Part shown: positions 25,650-33,465 of the stretch, piece by piece | Numbering within the stretch: position 1 is the stretch's first letter | Layout of the letters: each line of letters opens with the position of its first letter | DNA from: Fimenecus sp051881435 | GTDB lineage: Bacteria; Bacillota; Clostridia; Oscillospirales; Acutalibacteraceae | Reading direction: 5' to 3' | Assembly: GCA_051881435.1 (NCBI GenBank) | Contig: JBJEPW010000002.1 | Span: 4,918-68,917 of the forward strand | Length of the DNA stretch: 64,000 nucleotides | Translations under genes and position numbers: made by a program | Notes under the pieces: generated by a model | What the model saw: the letters and a program-made list of their open reading frames with translations, nothing else | Databases searched by the model: none | Told to the model about the DNA's origin: nothing

Positions 25650-25712
25650 TAAAAATTAGCATATGATAACTATTTTATATTTTAGCACTGTGAATCAGTG
25701 TCAGTCAATAGT
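25650..25712 (-). promoter_or_regulatory. feo operon promoter with candidate operator
   Basis: On the minus strand TTGACT and TAAAAT are separated by 18 bp. An imperfect palindrome TTAGCATATGATAA (12 of 14 matched) lies downstream of the -10 at about 25655-25670. A CACTG/CAGTG repeat lies in the spacer. Either could bind the DtxR-family protein of the operon. Confidence 0.45.
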
Positions 25713-25740
25713 CATTTAAAATGTTTATGCATATTTTCAT

Positions 25741-25774
25741 AAAAAAATCCCTGTATTCAAAATGAACACAGGGA
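25741..25774 (-). terminator. Terminator of the XRE regulator gene
   Basis: The stem TCCCTGT/ACAGGGA is followed on the minus strand by seven T. It lies just after the stop codon of the gene at 25781-26128. Confidence 0.85.
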
Positions 25775-25780
25775 ACTGTT

Positions 25781-26128
25781 TTAATCCTCTGACTTTAAGG
25801 TGATATTTGTTTTGCCTTCAGCTTTCATGATGCGGTATTTTACAATCAAATCTCTTTCCTCTTTTGTAAGCTGAGAAAGATACCGTGTATCGGGCTGGTC
25901 TTCATAATACATATCGTCATAAACATAATCGGGAAGTATCTTGCCCACAAATTTCTCAATGGAGAGATTGTAAAACTTACTGAGCTTTGCAATTGTATCA
26001 ATATCCAACGAGCGCCTGCCGGTTTCATATCCGCAATATGCCGAACGGCTTATTCCCAAAGCGTCGGCAACCTGCTGCTGTGTAAGCCCGTTTTGGTTTC
26101 TGATAATCCGAAGCTGCCTTAACCGCAT
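25781..26128 (-). CDS. XRE-family transcriptional regulator
   Basis: The protein has 115 residues and begins MRLRQLRIIRNQNGLTQQQV. The helix-turn-helix occupies about 1-60 (LTQQQVADALGISRSAYCGYETGRR). The rest is an acidic region with several Tyr (YVYDDMYYEDQPDTRYL) and LTKEERDLIVKYRIMKAEGK, a form seen in many small clostridial XRE proteins. The ATG at 26128 is preceded by GGGGAGTG and is preferred to an upstream start. It is transcribed divergently from the alpha/beta hydrolase gene. The two promoters are about 30 bp apart, so it could regulate both. The target is not known. Confidence 0.85.
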   Translation of the reverse strand: MRLRQLRIIRNQNGLTQQQVADALGISRSAYCGYETGRRSLDIDTIAKLSKFYNLSIEKFVGKILPDYVYDDMYYEDQPDTRYLSQLTKEERDLIVKYRIMKAEGKTNITLKSED

Positions 26129-26156
26129 ACAATCACTCCCCAAAAAATATATGGTA

Positions 26157-26185
26157 ATTATACAATACATTTGTTGCAAAATCAA
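26157..26185 (-). promoter_or_regulatory. Promoter of the XRE regulator gene
   Basis: A -35 TTGATT (26180-26185), a 17-bp spacer and a -10 TATAAT (26157-26162) lie 30 bp upstream of the start codon. Confidence 0.75.
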
Positions 26186-26215
26186 TACGCCGTTTGAGTA
26201 TATTCAACTAAATTC

Positions 26216-26244
26216 TTGTAAAAAAACAAAAAATATGATAGAAT
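26216..26244 (+). promoter_or_regulatory. Promoter of the alpha/beta hydrolase gene
   Basis: A -35 TTGTAA (26216-26221), a 17-bp spacer and a -10 TAGAAT (26239-26244) lie 25 bp upstream of the start codon, divergent to the regulator promoter. Confidence 0.65.
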
Positions 26245-26269
26245 TGAAACAACGTGAGGAGTTGATTGT

Positions 26270-27307
26270 ATGACTGTTGCACTCATTGTATTGATTTTTG
26301 TATTTATATTGTTGATTGTATTTTCGGCTGTAATCCTCAATGCGCCCGGCTTCTCCAAAAGGTGTGAGGGGAACGAAAATCTGAAATATCTTAAAGCCAA
26401 GAATTTTGACAATCTGAACGCCCGCCCCGTAAGCTTTAAATCGAACAAGGGGCAGACGCTTAACGGCTTTTTATACAGCGGCGCAAAAACGGAAAAGCCA
26501 AAGGCTTTGATTGTTTTTTCTCACGGTATGGGAGCAGGTCATTTGAGCTACACCACCGAAATTAACTACTTTGCTCAAAAGGGATACACCGTTCTGGCGT
26601 ATGACAACACGGGCACCTGCACCTCAGAGGGCAAAAGGCTTTACGGATTTGCTCAGGGGATAATCGACCTTAAAGCGGCCCTTGATTTTGTAAGCACCCG
26701 TGAGGATTTAAAAGAGCTTCCTTTATTGATGGCAGGTCATTCCTGGGGTGCATACAGCGTTTGCAATGTTGCCGCGCTGGCGCAGGATGCGGATATAAAG
26801 GGCATTGTTGCTTTTTCGCCCTTCAATTCCGTTAACAAGCTTATAGCTGACTCGGCAAAAGCAAAAATCAAGATTGATATAAGTTTTTTAAGTCCGTTTT
26901 TTGATATTGTTAATCTTTTTAAATTCGGTAAAACGGGAATTTTGCGCTCCTGCGATACAATCGCTTCTAATATGATACCCACTCTTATTATGCACGGCGG
27001 AAACGATATGACGGTAAGCGTGCAGAACAGTCCTGTTGGGCTTAAAAACAGACTTGCATCAAACACCAACGCAAGAACTGTTCTTTACGAGAGCAAATTC
27101 CACAATGTTTATCTTGCCAAGGACGCGGAGCAATATCTCAATGATATTTTCGGGAAAATTGCTTCTCTGCCTGCTGACAGTCGTGAAGCATACGAGGTTT
27201 ATCAGTCCATTGATTATTCCCTTATCACCAAAGAGGATTTAACGGTTATGGAAACCGCCTGTTCTTTCTTTGAGGAATGTATAATGAAAAGGGACTTTCT
27301 GTCTTAA
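26270..27307 (+). CDS. Membrane-anchored alpha/beta hydrolase
   Basis: The protein has 345 residues. An N-terminal hydrophobic segment (ALIVLIFVFILLIVFSAVIL) is likely a membrane anchor. The hydrolase fold follows, with the oxyanion motif FSHGMGAGH (83-91), the nucleophile elbow GHSWG (Ser158), a candidate acid Asp in MHGGNDMTV and a candidate His in ESKFHNVYL. This matches serine hydrolases of the BAAT/YqkD type. The substrate is unknown. The start codon follows GAGGAG. Its end is 9 bp from the end of the convergent Rieske gene, with no visible terminator between. Confidence 0.8.
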   Translation: MTVALIVLIFVFILLIVFSAVILNAPGFSKRCEGNENLKYLKAKNFDNLNARPVSFKSNKGQTLNGFLYSGAKTEKPKALIVFSHGMGAGHLSYTTEINYFAQKGYTVLAYDNTGTCTSEGKRLYGFAQGIIDLKAALDFVSTREDLKELPLLMAGHSWGAYSVCNVAALAQDADIKGIVAFSPFNSVNKLIADSAKAKIKIDISFLSPFFDIVNLFKFGKTGILRSCDTIASNMIPTLIMHGGNDMTVSVQNSPVGLKNRLASNTNARTVLYESKFHNVYLAKDAEQYLNDIFGKIASLPADSREAYEVYQSIDYSLITKEDLTVMETACSFFEECIMKRDFLS

Positions 27308-27315
27308 TCCGTACA

Positions 27316-28614
27316 CTAATGCTTCAAATCATCAGTTGCGGGATTTTCTATCAGCTTGCCTTCCTCTGTGAAGCGCGAGCCGTGGCAGGGACAATCCCAT
27401 GTATGCTCCGAAGAGTTCCATTTTAAAGCGCAGCCCATATGAGGGCAGCGCTTTTTTGATATTGTGAGCAAATTTGTGACAGCCTCTGCGCCGTTGATTG
27501 CAAGCTGTGGCGTGAAAATGCTCCGTGACGGCGAAAAAACTTCGGCGCAGTCGTTTTGTTTGTCCGTTATCATATCGCAAAGAATCTGCGCCGCCGCCAT
27601 TGATGTGGTCATTCCCCATTTATTAAAGCCCGTTGCCACATAAATATTAGGCAAGGATTTTGAATATCTGCCGATATAAGGAACACCGTCAAGGCTCATA
27701 CAGTCCTGCGTTGCCCAGGCGTATTTTTCGGGGCAATTGGGATAATGGGTTTTTGCAAAAGTGCGAAGCACCCCATAATCTCCCCCCTGCTTGCCTGTGC
27801 GGTGGTCGCCGCCGCCGATTAAAAGATAATCACCGTAATTGCGAAATGACATTCCTTTCGGTGCTTCGTCAACATACATTCCGTCAATTTGCGGTCCGTT
27901 TGAGAGTGCCAGCACATAGGAGCGCTCCTGAAAAAGCTTCAAAAAATACCCGCCGTGTTTATTCATAAAGGGAAAATGGGTTGCAATGATAAATCTTAAT
28001 GCCTCTACCTTGCCGCTTGCCGTATAAGCGCAATTATCCCGTATTTCAAACACCTTTGTATGCTCGTATATCGGGAGGTTTTGGGATAGTGCAGACAAAA
28101 GCCTCAAAGGATTAAACTGCGCCTGATTTTTAAATCGGACAGCCCCCTCAATCTCAACAGGAACGGGAATTGTATCGTCAAATTCCGCCTTAACGCCCAG
28201 CTTTATTAAAGCGCGCATCTCTTTTTCTGCCTTTTCACGGCTCTGTACCGAATAAACCACATTATCACGGGTTTCAAAATCACAGGGGATTTTGTCGGCA
28301 AGCTTTCGGTATTCCGCCAAAGCCGCTTCGTTTGCGTGCAAATACATTTGCGCTTTTTCAACGCCGAATTTGTTGATTAGTTTTTCGTAAATAAACCCAT
28401 GCTGTGAGGTTATTTTCGCGGTGGTATTCTGCGTTACTCCCCTGCATATTCTGTCCGCTTCAAGCAAAATACAGTTTACTCCGCTTTTTGTAAGCTTATA
28501 TGCGCAAAGAAGTCCCGCAATGCCGCCGCCCACTACGAGCACATCGGCTTTTTTATCGCCGTTCAAGGTAGGAAATGACGGTAAAGACGAATTATCTGAC
28601 CATACTGATAACAT
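27316..28614 (-). CDS. FAD-dependent oxidoreductase with Rieske domain
   Basis: The protein has 432 residues. The N-terminal FAD-binding motif is VLVVGGGIAGLLCAYKL in a DadA-like oxidoreductase. The last 60 residues or so form a Rieske [2Fe-2S] domain with ligands in CPHMGCALKWN and CPCHGSRF. Fused enzymes of this build are common in Firmicutes and may oxidise amines or sarcosine-like substrates, but their substrate is generally unknown. The ribosome binding site GGGTGA lies in the 3' arm of a perfect hairpin just upstream (28615-28667). Confidence 0.88.
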   Translation of the reverse strand: MLSVWSDNSSLPSFPTLNGDKKADVLVVGGGIAGLLCAYKLTKSGVNCILLEADRICRGVTQNTTAKITSQHGFIYEKLINKFGVEKAQMYLHANEAALAEYRKLADKIPCDFETRDNVVYSVQSREKAEKEMRALIKLGVKAEFDDTIPVPVEIEGAVRFKNQAQFNPLRLLSALSQNLPIYEHTKVFEIRDNCAYTASGKVEALRFIIATHFPFMNKHGGYFLKLFQERSYVLALSNGPQIDGMYVDEAPKGMSFRNYGDYLLIGGGDHRTGKQGGDYGVLRTFAKTHYPNCPEKYAWATQDCMSLDGVPYIGRYSKSLPNIYVATGFNKWGMTTSMAAAQILCDMITDKQNDCAEVFSPSRSIFTPQLAINGAEAVTNLLTISKKRCPHMGCALKWNSSEHTWDCPCHGSRFTEEGKLIENPATDDLKH

Positions 28615-28667
28615 AAAATCACCCGTTTTATTTTAACCGAAAATCCGGATAAAAAACGGGTGATTTT
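28615..28667 (-). promoter_or_regulatory. Perfect hairpin covering the ribosome binding site
   Basis: A 15-bp perfect inverted repeat AAAATCACCCGTTTT/AAAACGGGTGATTTT with a 23-nt loop ends directly at the ATG of the Rieske flavoprotein gene. In a transcript coming from upstream, the GGGTGA ribosome binding site would be base-paired. It may act as a terminator for upstream transcription or as a translational block. Confidence 0.6.
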
Positions 28668-28700
28668 TTATAATAAGGAAATTATGTTTTTAAAAATTTT

Positions 28701-28780
28701 TCGGGCGATTCGTGAATCGTCCCAACAAGCACCCTTCACTCCTTGTCTCCCCTGAAAGGGGGTGACTGGCAAATTGTCAA
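28701..28780. repeat. Family A hairpin and partial two-hairpin arm
   Basis: A GGGCGATTCGTGAATCGTCC hairpin with CAACAAG flank (28701-28727) is followed by an arm with hairpin CTCCCC/GGGGG and hairpin TGAC/GTCA (28747-28779). The IS30 element starts right after it, at the place where the GAGG-rich tail would be expected. Confidence 0.5.
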
Positions 28781-29835
28781 ATCAAGTGCAACACTTTTTA
28801 GAAATAAACTCAAGAGGAGATAAAAAGCCAAGTGTTTTACGGGGACGATTGTTAATCAGAGACACAACGGATTGTAATTCTTCGTCTGTCACTTTGCGAA
28901 AATCACACCCTTTTGGGAAGAAAAAGCGAATCATATCGTTTGTGTTTTCATTTAATCCGCGTTGCCAAGGCGAGTGTGGGTCTGCAAAGTAGATTGTTGT
29001 GTCTAAATCCGTTTCAATGTCCCTGAATTTTGCAAATTCCGAACCGTTATCCAGCGTAATGGTTTCAATCGGCACGGAGAGCCCTAACAACTGAAATGCA
29101 CGGACAAATGCCTTTCGCACACTTTCTGCTTCTTGATTGGCAGAGCGTGCAGCTGCTAACGCCTTGCTTTTCCTTTCCACAAGTGTAACGATACAGCCTT
29201 TTCCCTTGCCACCGCATACAGTATCACCTTCCCAATCGCCAAACCTTTCTTTTGTTTCTACAATCGCCGGTCTTTCATGGATGGTTCTATCCGGACGAAT
29301 GGTGTTGCAAACAGCACCGTGTTTGTATTTCAGTTTTCCTCGCCGCCTCAGGTGTTCTTGCTCTGTTATGCCCGGCAATCTTTTCTCTCGAATGGCTCTG
29401 TATATGGTTGCACAGGCAATTTGCATATTCTGTTCTTTACATTTTGCCGCGATGATTTCCGGACTCCAGTATTTCTGCAAACATTCCACAACAAACGCTT
29501 CCAACTCCGGGTTTTCTGATAAAACATACTTGCGCACGCATCGTTTCCGCCGCACTATATACAGAACGGTTGCTCTCCACGGATGATATTGTTTTGCATT
29601 TTTACTGTAATTTCGCTTGATTTCCCGACTGATTGTCGATGGGGAACGCCCCATCTCTCTGGCAATTTCCCGTATGCCTTTTCCCTCTTTTATTTTTTCT
29701 GATAGACATTCTCTTTCCATTAGTGTAAAATGTGTGTAGGACTTCATATTAACCTCCGTGTTCTTTGTTTTGTGGTGATTACATTTTACACTTCGGTTTT
29801 TATGAAGTCTATTCTTTTTTTCTGTTGCACTTGAT
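28781..29835 (-). mobile_element. IS30-family insertion sequence
   Basis: The element is about 1055 bp with perfect 13-bp terminal inverted repeats, ATCAAGTGCAACA at 28781-28793 and TGTTGCACTTGAT at 29823-29835. One transposase gene fills it. It lies between two sets of two-hairpin repeats downstream of argF. The target duplication cannot be fixed by eye. It appears intact. Confidence 0.85.
28782..29747 (-). CDS. IS30-family transposase
   Basis: The protein has 321 residues when started at the ATG at 29747, which follows GGAGG. It begins MKSYTHFTLMERECLSEKI. The N-terminal helix-turn-helix is IREIAREMGRSPSTISREI. The DDE catalytic domain shows GDWEGDTVCG (first Asp), TLDNGSEFAKF (second Asp) and a final Glu in SPWQRGLNENTNDMIR, all as in IS30. 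The reading frame is complete and the stop lies at the edge of the left inverted repeat. Confidence 0.95.
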   Translation of the reverse strand: MKSYTHFTLMERECLSEKIKEGKGIREIAREMGRSPSTISREIKRNYSKNAKQYHPWRATVLYIVRRKRCVRKYVLSENPELEAFVVECLQKYWSPEIIAAKCKEQNMQIACATIYRAIREKRLPGITEQEHLRRRGKLKYKHGAVCNTIRPDRTIHERPAIVETKERFGDWEGDTVCGGKGKGCIVTLVERKSKALAAARSANQEAESVRKAFVRAFQLLGLSVPIETITLDNGSEFAKFRDIETDLDTTIYFADPHSPWQRGLNENTNDMIRFFFPKGCDFRKVTDEELQSVVSLINNRPRKTLGFLSPLEFISKKCCT

Positions 29836-29847
29836 ATTATAATCCAC

Positions 29848-29966
29848 CACTCCCCGCAGTGCGGGGAGATGTCACAAAGTGACAAAGGGGACGGCCGCCG
29901 TCAGCGGATGTCACGAAGTGACAGAGGGGTTACTCACGGGACGATGTGGGCATCGTCCCCTACAAG
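29848..29966. repeat. Two tandem hairpin arms plus family A hairpin
   Basis: The first arm has hairpin CTCCCCGCAGTGCGGGGAG, then TGTCAC/GTGACA and AAGGGG. The second has CCGC/GCGG, then TGTCAC/GTGACA and GAGGGG. A family A hairpin with stem GGGACGATG/CATCGTCCC and CTACAAG flank follows (29937-29966). They fill the gap between the IS30 element and argF. Confidence 0.55.
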
Positions 29967-29990
29967 TTTGATTATTAACTTGAGAGAAAA

Positions 29991-30902
29991 TTATTTTTTC
30001 TCCATCAAGGTGACCATAACGGCTTTTTGTGCGTGGAGACGGTTTTCTGCCTCGTCGAAAATTTCGTCGGCGTGGGCTTCAAACACATCGGCGGTGATTT
30101 CCTCACCGCGGTGCGCAGGCAAACAATGCTGTACCATACAGCCGCTGTTGGCAACGGAAAGCAGTTGCTTATTGACCTGATACACGCCCTCAAACACCTT
30201 GCGGCGTTCTGCGGCTTCGTCCTCCTGCCCCATGGACGCCCAAACATCGGTGAAAATCACATCGGCGTCTGCCGCCGCTTCTTTCGGGTCACGGCAAAGG
30301 GTAAAGCTCTGATACGGCTTTGCAAAATCAAGCACACGGCTGTCGGGGTCATACCCTTCCGGGCAGGCAACGGAAACTGCCATTCCCGTTTTCAAGCCGC
30401 CCACGATGAGCGAGTTCGCCATATTGTTGCCATCGCCTATATAGCACATTTTTAAGCCGTCCAAATGGCCTTTATGCTCACGGACTGTCAACAAATCGGC
30501 AAGCACCTGACATGGGTGGCAAAAATCCGTTAAGCCGTTGATAATCGGGATAGAGCCGTATTTTGCAAGGTTTTCGACCTCGCTCTGCTCGAAAGTTCTT
30601 ATCATAATACCGTCAAGATAGCGTGAAAGCACGCGGGCGGTATCCTGAACAGGCTCGCCGCGGCCTATCTGCAAATCGCGGTTCGATAAAAACAGCGCCT
30701 GACCGCCCAACTGATACATACCCGTTTCAAAGGATACGCGTGTTCTTGTGGAGGATTTTTGGAAAATCATACCCAATGTCTGTCCTTCAAGGCGATGGTG
30801 AGGTATTCCGTTTTTCGTTTCGTATTTCAACTGGTCCGCAAGATTTAAAAGTTCCTCAATCTCCTGCGTTGTGGTATTCAGTAAGCTCAATAAATGTTTC
30901 AT
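29991..30902 (-). CDS. argF: Ornithine carbamoyltransferase
   Basis: The enzyme makes citrulline from ornithine and carbamoyl phosphate, step six of arginine synthesis. The protein has 303 residues. The carbamoyl phosphate loop is SSTRTRVSFE, the second site is DFCHPCQVLADL, and the ornithine-binding motif is HCLPAHRGEE. The start at 30902 follows AAGGAGAA. It is the last gene of the arginine cluster, 10 bp after argD. Confidence 0.96.
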   Translation of the reverse strand: MKHLLSLLNTTTQEIEELLNLADQLKYETKNGIPHHRLEGQTLGMIFQKSSTRTRVSFETGMYQLGGQALFLSNRDLQIGRGEPVQDTARVLSRYLDGIMIRTFEQSEVENLAKYGSIPIINGLTDFCHPCQVLADLLTVREHKGHLDGLKMCYIGDGNNMANSLIVGGLKTGMAVSVACPEGYDPDSRVLDFAKPYQSFTLCRDPKEAAADADVIFTDVWASMGQEDEAAERRKVFEGVYQVNKQLLSVANSGCMVQHCLPAHRGEEITADVFEAHADEIFDEAENRLHAQKAVMVTLMEKK

Positions 30903-30912
30903 AATTTTCTCC

Positions 30913-32085
30913 TTATTCTGAAAGCATCTTTGCTAAAATTGCAAGACCTTTATCAATTTCTTCATAGGTAATTGTAAGAGGCGGTAACATTCTCAAAGCG
31001 GATTTTGCCGTTAAGATAAGCAAGCCGTTTTCACAGCATTTTTTGGCGATATCGCCCGCCTTTTTCGTTTTTAAATCAATGCCTATCATTAAGCCGCGGC
31101 CGCGCACGCTCTCGACATCTGTAAAGGTTTTTACCTTTTCACGGATATATTCGCCTTTCGCGGTAACTTCTGCTAAAAACGCATCGTCCAGCCGTTCCAA
31201 AACCGCCAATGAACCCGCACAGGCAACGGGATTGCCGCCGAAAGTTGTGCCGTGCGTGCCCGCCGTTAAAGTGTTGCTAAGTTCTGCACTGCAAAGGCAC
31301 GCGCCCATAGGCAATCCCCCGCCGATGCCTTTTGCCGTTGTCAAGATGTCAGGCTTTACACCCACGGTTTCATAGGCGAACAGTTTGCCCGTTCTGCCAA
31401 TGCCCGTTTGCACTTCGTCAAATATCAAAAGCACATCGTTTTCATCGCAAACCGTGCGGACAAACCGGATAAAATCTTTCGGCGTTTCCAAAACGCCGCC
31501 CTCACCCTGAATGACCTCCATCATCACGGCGCAAACCGTACCGTCCAGCATATTTTCAAGTGCTTTGCAGTCGCCCGCTTCGGCGTAACGGAAGCCCTCT
31601 AAAAACGGGTTGAAAAATTCGTGATAATGGTCCTGCCCCGTGGCGGTGATGGTCGCCATGGTTCTGCCGTGGAAAGAGTTTTTCAGGCTGACGATATTGT
31701 ACCGCCCCGCGCCGTATTTGTCGAAACTGTATTTACGGGCAAGCTTGATGGCGCACTCGTTTGCCTCCGCGCCTGAATTGCAGAACAGGACTTTCGGAAA
31801 GCCTGATTTTTCGCAAATCATTTTTGCCGCCTTGGCAACCGTTTCGTTGTAATAGAGGTTGGAGGTGTGCTGTAATTTGTCCAGTTGCGCCTTGACTGCC
31901 GCTTTCCAGGCCTCGTCATTGGTGCCCAAGGCGTTTACGCCGATACCCGCGGTAAAGTCGATATATTCTTTACCCTCGCTGTCAAAATAGGTGGCATTTT
32001 CGCCGTGTTCCAGCGCCACGGGGAAATGGGCGTAAGTGGGCATTAAATATTTATCTGCGGTTTCTTTAATTTCGGTAAAATTCAT
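30913..32085 (-). CDS. argD: Acetylornithine aminotransferase
   Basis: A class III PLP aminotransferase of 390 residues that converts N-acetylglutamate semialdehyde to N-acetylornithine. It begins MNFTEIKETADKYLMPTYAH. Motifs are FLEGFRYAEAGD, the PLP aspartate in LLIFDEVQTGIGRTG and the PLP lysine in LTTAKGIGGGLPMGA. The ATG at 32085 with AAGGAC is preferred to an upstream in-frame start that would overlap argB. It lies 16 bp after argB and 10 bp before argF. Confidence 0.94.
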   Translation of the reverse strand: MNFTEIKETADKYLMPTYAHFPVALEHGENATYFDSEGKEYIDFTAGIGVNALGTNDEAWKAAVKAQLDKLQHTSNLYYNETVAKAAKMICEKSGFPKVLFCNSGAEANECAIKLARKYSFDKYGAGRYNIVSLKNSFHGRTMATITATGQDHYHEFFNPFLEGFRYAEAGDCKALENMLDGTVCAVMMEVIQGEGGVLETPKDFIRFVRTVCDENDVLLIFDEVQTGIGRTGKLFAYETVGVKPDILTTAKGIGGGLPMGACLCSAELSNTLTAGTHGTTFGGNPVACAGSLAVLERLDDAFLAEVTAKGEYIREKVKTFTDVESVRGRGLMIGIDLKTKKAGDIAKKCCENGLLILTAKSALRMLPPLTITYEEIDKGLAILAKMLSE

Positions 32086-32101
32086 AGTATGTAGTCCTTC
32101 T

Positions 32102-32971
32102 TTATGCTGAGAACATGGTGCCGATACCGGCATCGGTGAATAATTCTATCAAAATGGAATGGGGGATTCTGCCGTCGATAATGTTGGTGCGTGTCACGCC
32201 GCGGCGCACCGCCTCCACACAGCAGTCGATTTTCGGAATCATACCGCCGGAAATAATCCCCTGCGCTTTTAAAGACGGAATTTCGGACACCTTGACTTCT
32301 TGAATTAAAGTGCTTTCGTCGTCTTTATCCCGCAAAAGACCGCTGATATCGGTCATCAAAAGGAGTTTTTCCGCGTGCAGGCAAGAGGCAATCTGCGCCG
32401 CCGCCGTGTCCGCATTGATATTGTAAACCTCGCCGTTTTCGCCGCCGCCCACGGTGGAAATCACGGGAATATAGCCGCTGGCAATCGCATCGTTAATCAC
32501 TTTCGTGTTGATTTTCACAATATCGCCCACAAAGCCGATGTCCTCGCCTGCATCGTGCTTTTTCGCCTGAATCATATCGCCGTCCAAGCCGCAAAGCCCG
32601 ACCGCCTGACCGCCGTGACGGGTTAAGAGCTGCACCAAATGCTTATTGACCTTGCCTGCAAGCACCATTTGCACCACTTCAACGGTTTCTTCGTCCGTAT
32701 AGCGAAGCCCGCCCACAAAGCGGCTCTCTTTGCCGATGCGCTTTAACATATCGCTGATTTCGGGACCGCCGCCGTGCACCAATACCACATTGACGCCCAC
32801 CGAGCGCAGCAGCACAATATCGGTCATTACCGCGTCCTGCAATTCTTCGTTTATCATGGCGTTGCCGCCGTATTTTATCACGACCGTTTTGCCGTTGTAG
32901 CGCTGAATGTAGGGCAACGCCTGCACCAGCACCTCACTGCGGTCCGCGTGGGAAAGTTTGGAAATGTCCAT
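32102..32971 (-). CDS. argB: Acetylglutamate kinase
   Basis: The enzyme phosphorylates N-acetylglutamate, the second step of arginine synthesis. The protein has 289 residues. Key motifs are VVIKYGGNAM, VLVHGGGPEISDML, GFVGDIVKIN, YNINADTAAAQIA and ISGGMIPKIDCCVEAV. The start follows GAGGAGG. Upstream lies the DUF559 element, so argB is separated from argJ by almost 500 bp. This may lower its expression or require an internal promoter. I see no strong one. Confidence 0.95.
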   Translation of the reverse strand: MDISKLSHADRSEVLVQALPYIQRYNGKTVVIKYGGNAMINEELQDAVMTDIVLLRSVGVNVVLVHGGGPEISDMLKRIGKESRFVGGLRYTDEETVEVVQMVLAGKVNKHLVQLLTRHGGQAVGLCGLDGDMIQAKKHDAGEDIGFVGDIVKINTKVINDAIASGYIPVISTVGGGENGEVYNINADTAAAQIASCLHAEKLLLMTDISGLLRDKDDESTLIQEVKVSEIPSLKAQGIISGGMIPKIDCCVEAVRRGVTRTNIIDGRIPHSILIELFTDAGIGTMFSA

Positions 32972-33004
32972 ATTGTTTCCTCCTCAGGACAAAGTTGAAG
33001 CTTA

Positions 33005-33403
33005 TTATTTGCCCCCTCTGACGAGGGGGCTGTCGCCGTCAGGCGACTGGGGGAGAGATTGTTTTACCTCTCTGTCAATGTACTCGCATACATTATAAAA
33101 ATTGTTGTCAATTTCCAAGTTGCAAATGCGTAAAACTTTTAGTCCGTATTTTTCTAAAATTTCTGTTCGGTTCGCATCATACTGCATTTGTTCTTCGGTA
33201 TAATGCCCGCCGCCGTCTAATTCTACAACCAAACGGGCTTTTGCGCAATAAAAATCCACAATATAATTATCAATCACTTTTTGGCGTTGAAAGCGTATCG
33301 GATAATCCCGCAAAAACCAATTCCACAGTTTCATTTCCCATGGTGTCATATCTTTTCGGAGTTCTTTGGCATATGCGATTAAATCTTTATTGTATTTCAG
33401 CAT
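33005..33403 (-). CDS. DUF559-family nuclease-like protein
   Basis: The protein has 132 residues. The DUF559 domain, which belongs to the PD-(D/E)XK nuclease fold, spans about 10-112 with TPWEMKLWNWFLRDYP, YIVDFYCAKARLVVELDGG and H67. Candidate catalytic acids are Asp50, Glu61 and Asp63. The gene is the only one in an element with paired two-hairpin ends. Its ribosome binding site GGAGGGAG is part of the right end. Its last 19 residues (KQSLPQSPDGDSPLVRGGK) are encoded by the left end, so this tail may carry no function. A role in moving the element is inference; DUF559 proteins have no agreed function. Confidence 0.85.
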   Translation of the reverse strand: MLKYNKDLIAYAKELRKDMTPWEMKLWNWFLRDYPIRFQRQKVIDNYIVDFYCAKARLVVELDGGGHYTEEQMQYDANRTEILEKYGLKVLRICNLEIDNNFYNVCEYIDREVKQSLPQSPDGDSPLVRGGK

Positions 33404-33456
33404 ATCTCTCCCTCCGTCACGCCTTACGGCGTGCCACCTCCCTCGTCAGAGGGAGG
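33011..33456 (-). mobile_element. DUF559 element with asymmetric two-hairpin ends
   Basis: This 446-bp unit lies between argJ and argB. The left end (33011-33058) has hairpin GCCCCCTC-TGAC-GAGGGGGC, then hairpin GTCGCC-GTCA-GGCGAC and tail TGGGGGAGAGAT. The right end, read inward on the minus strand (33456-33403), has hairpin CCTCCCTC-TGAC-GAGGGAGG, TGG, hairpin CACGCC/GGCGTG and tail ACGGAGGGAGAGAT. The two ends are related but distinct. Two gene-less elements at 16160-16289 and 16542-16664 carry the same pair. I infer a mobile or formerly mobile element. Confidence 0.7.
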
Positions 33457-33465
33457 AATATAAGG

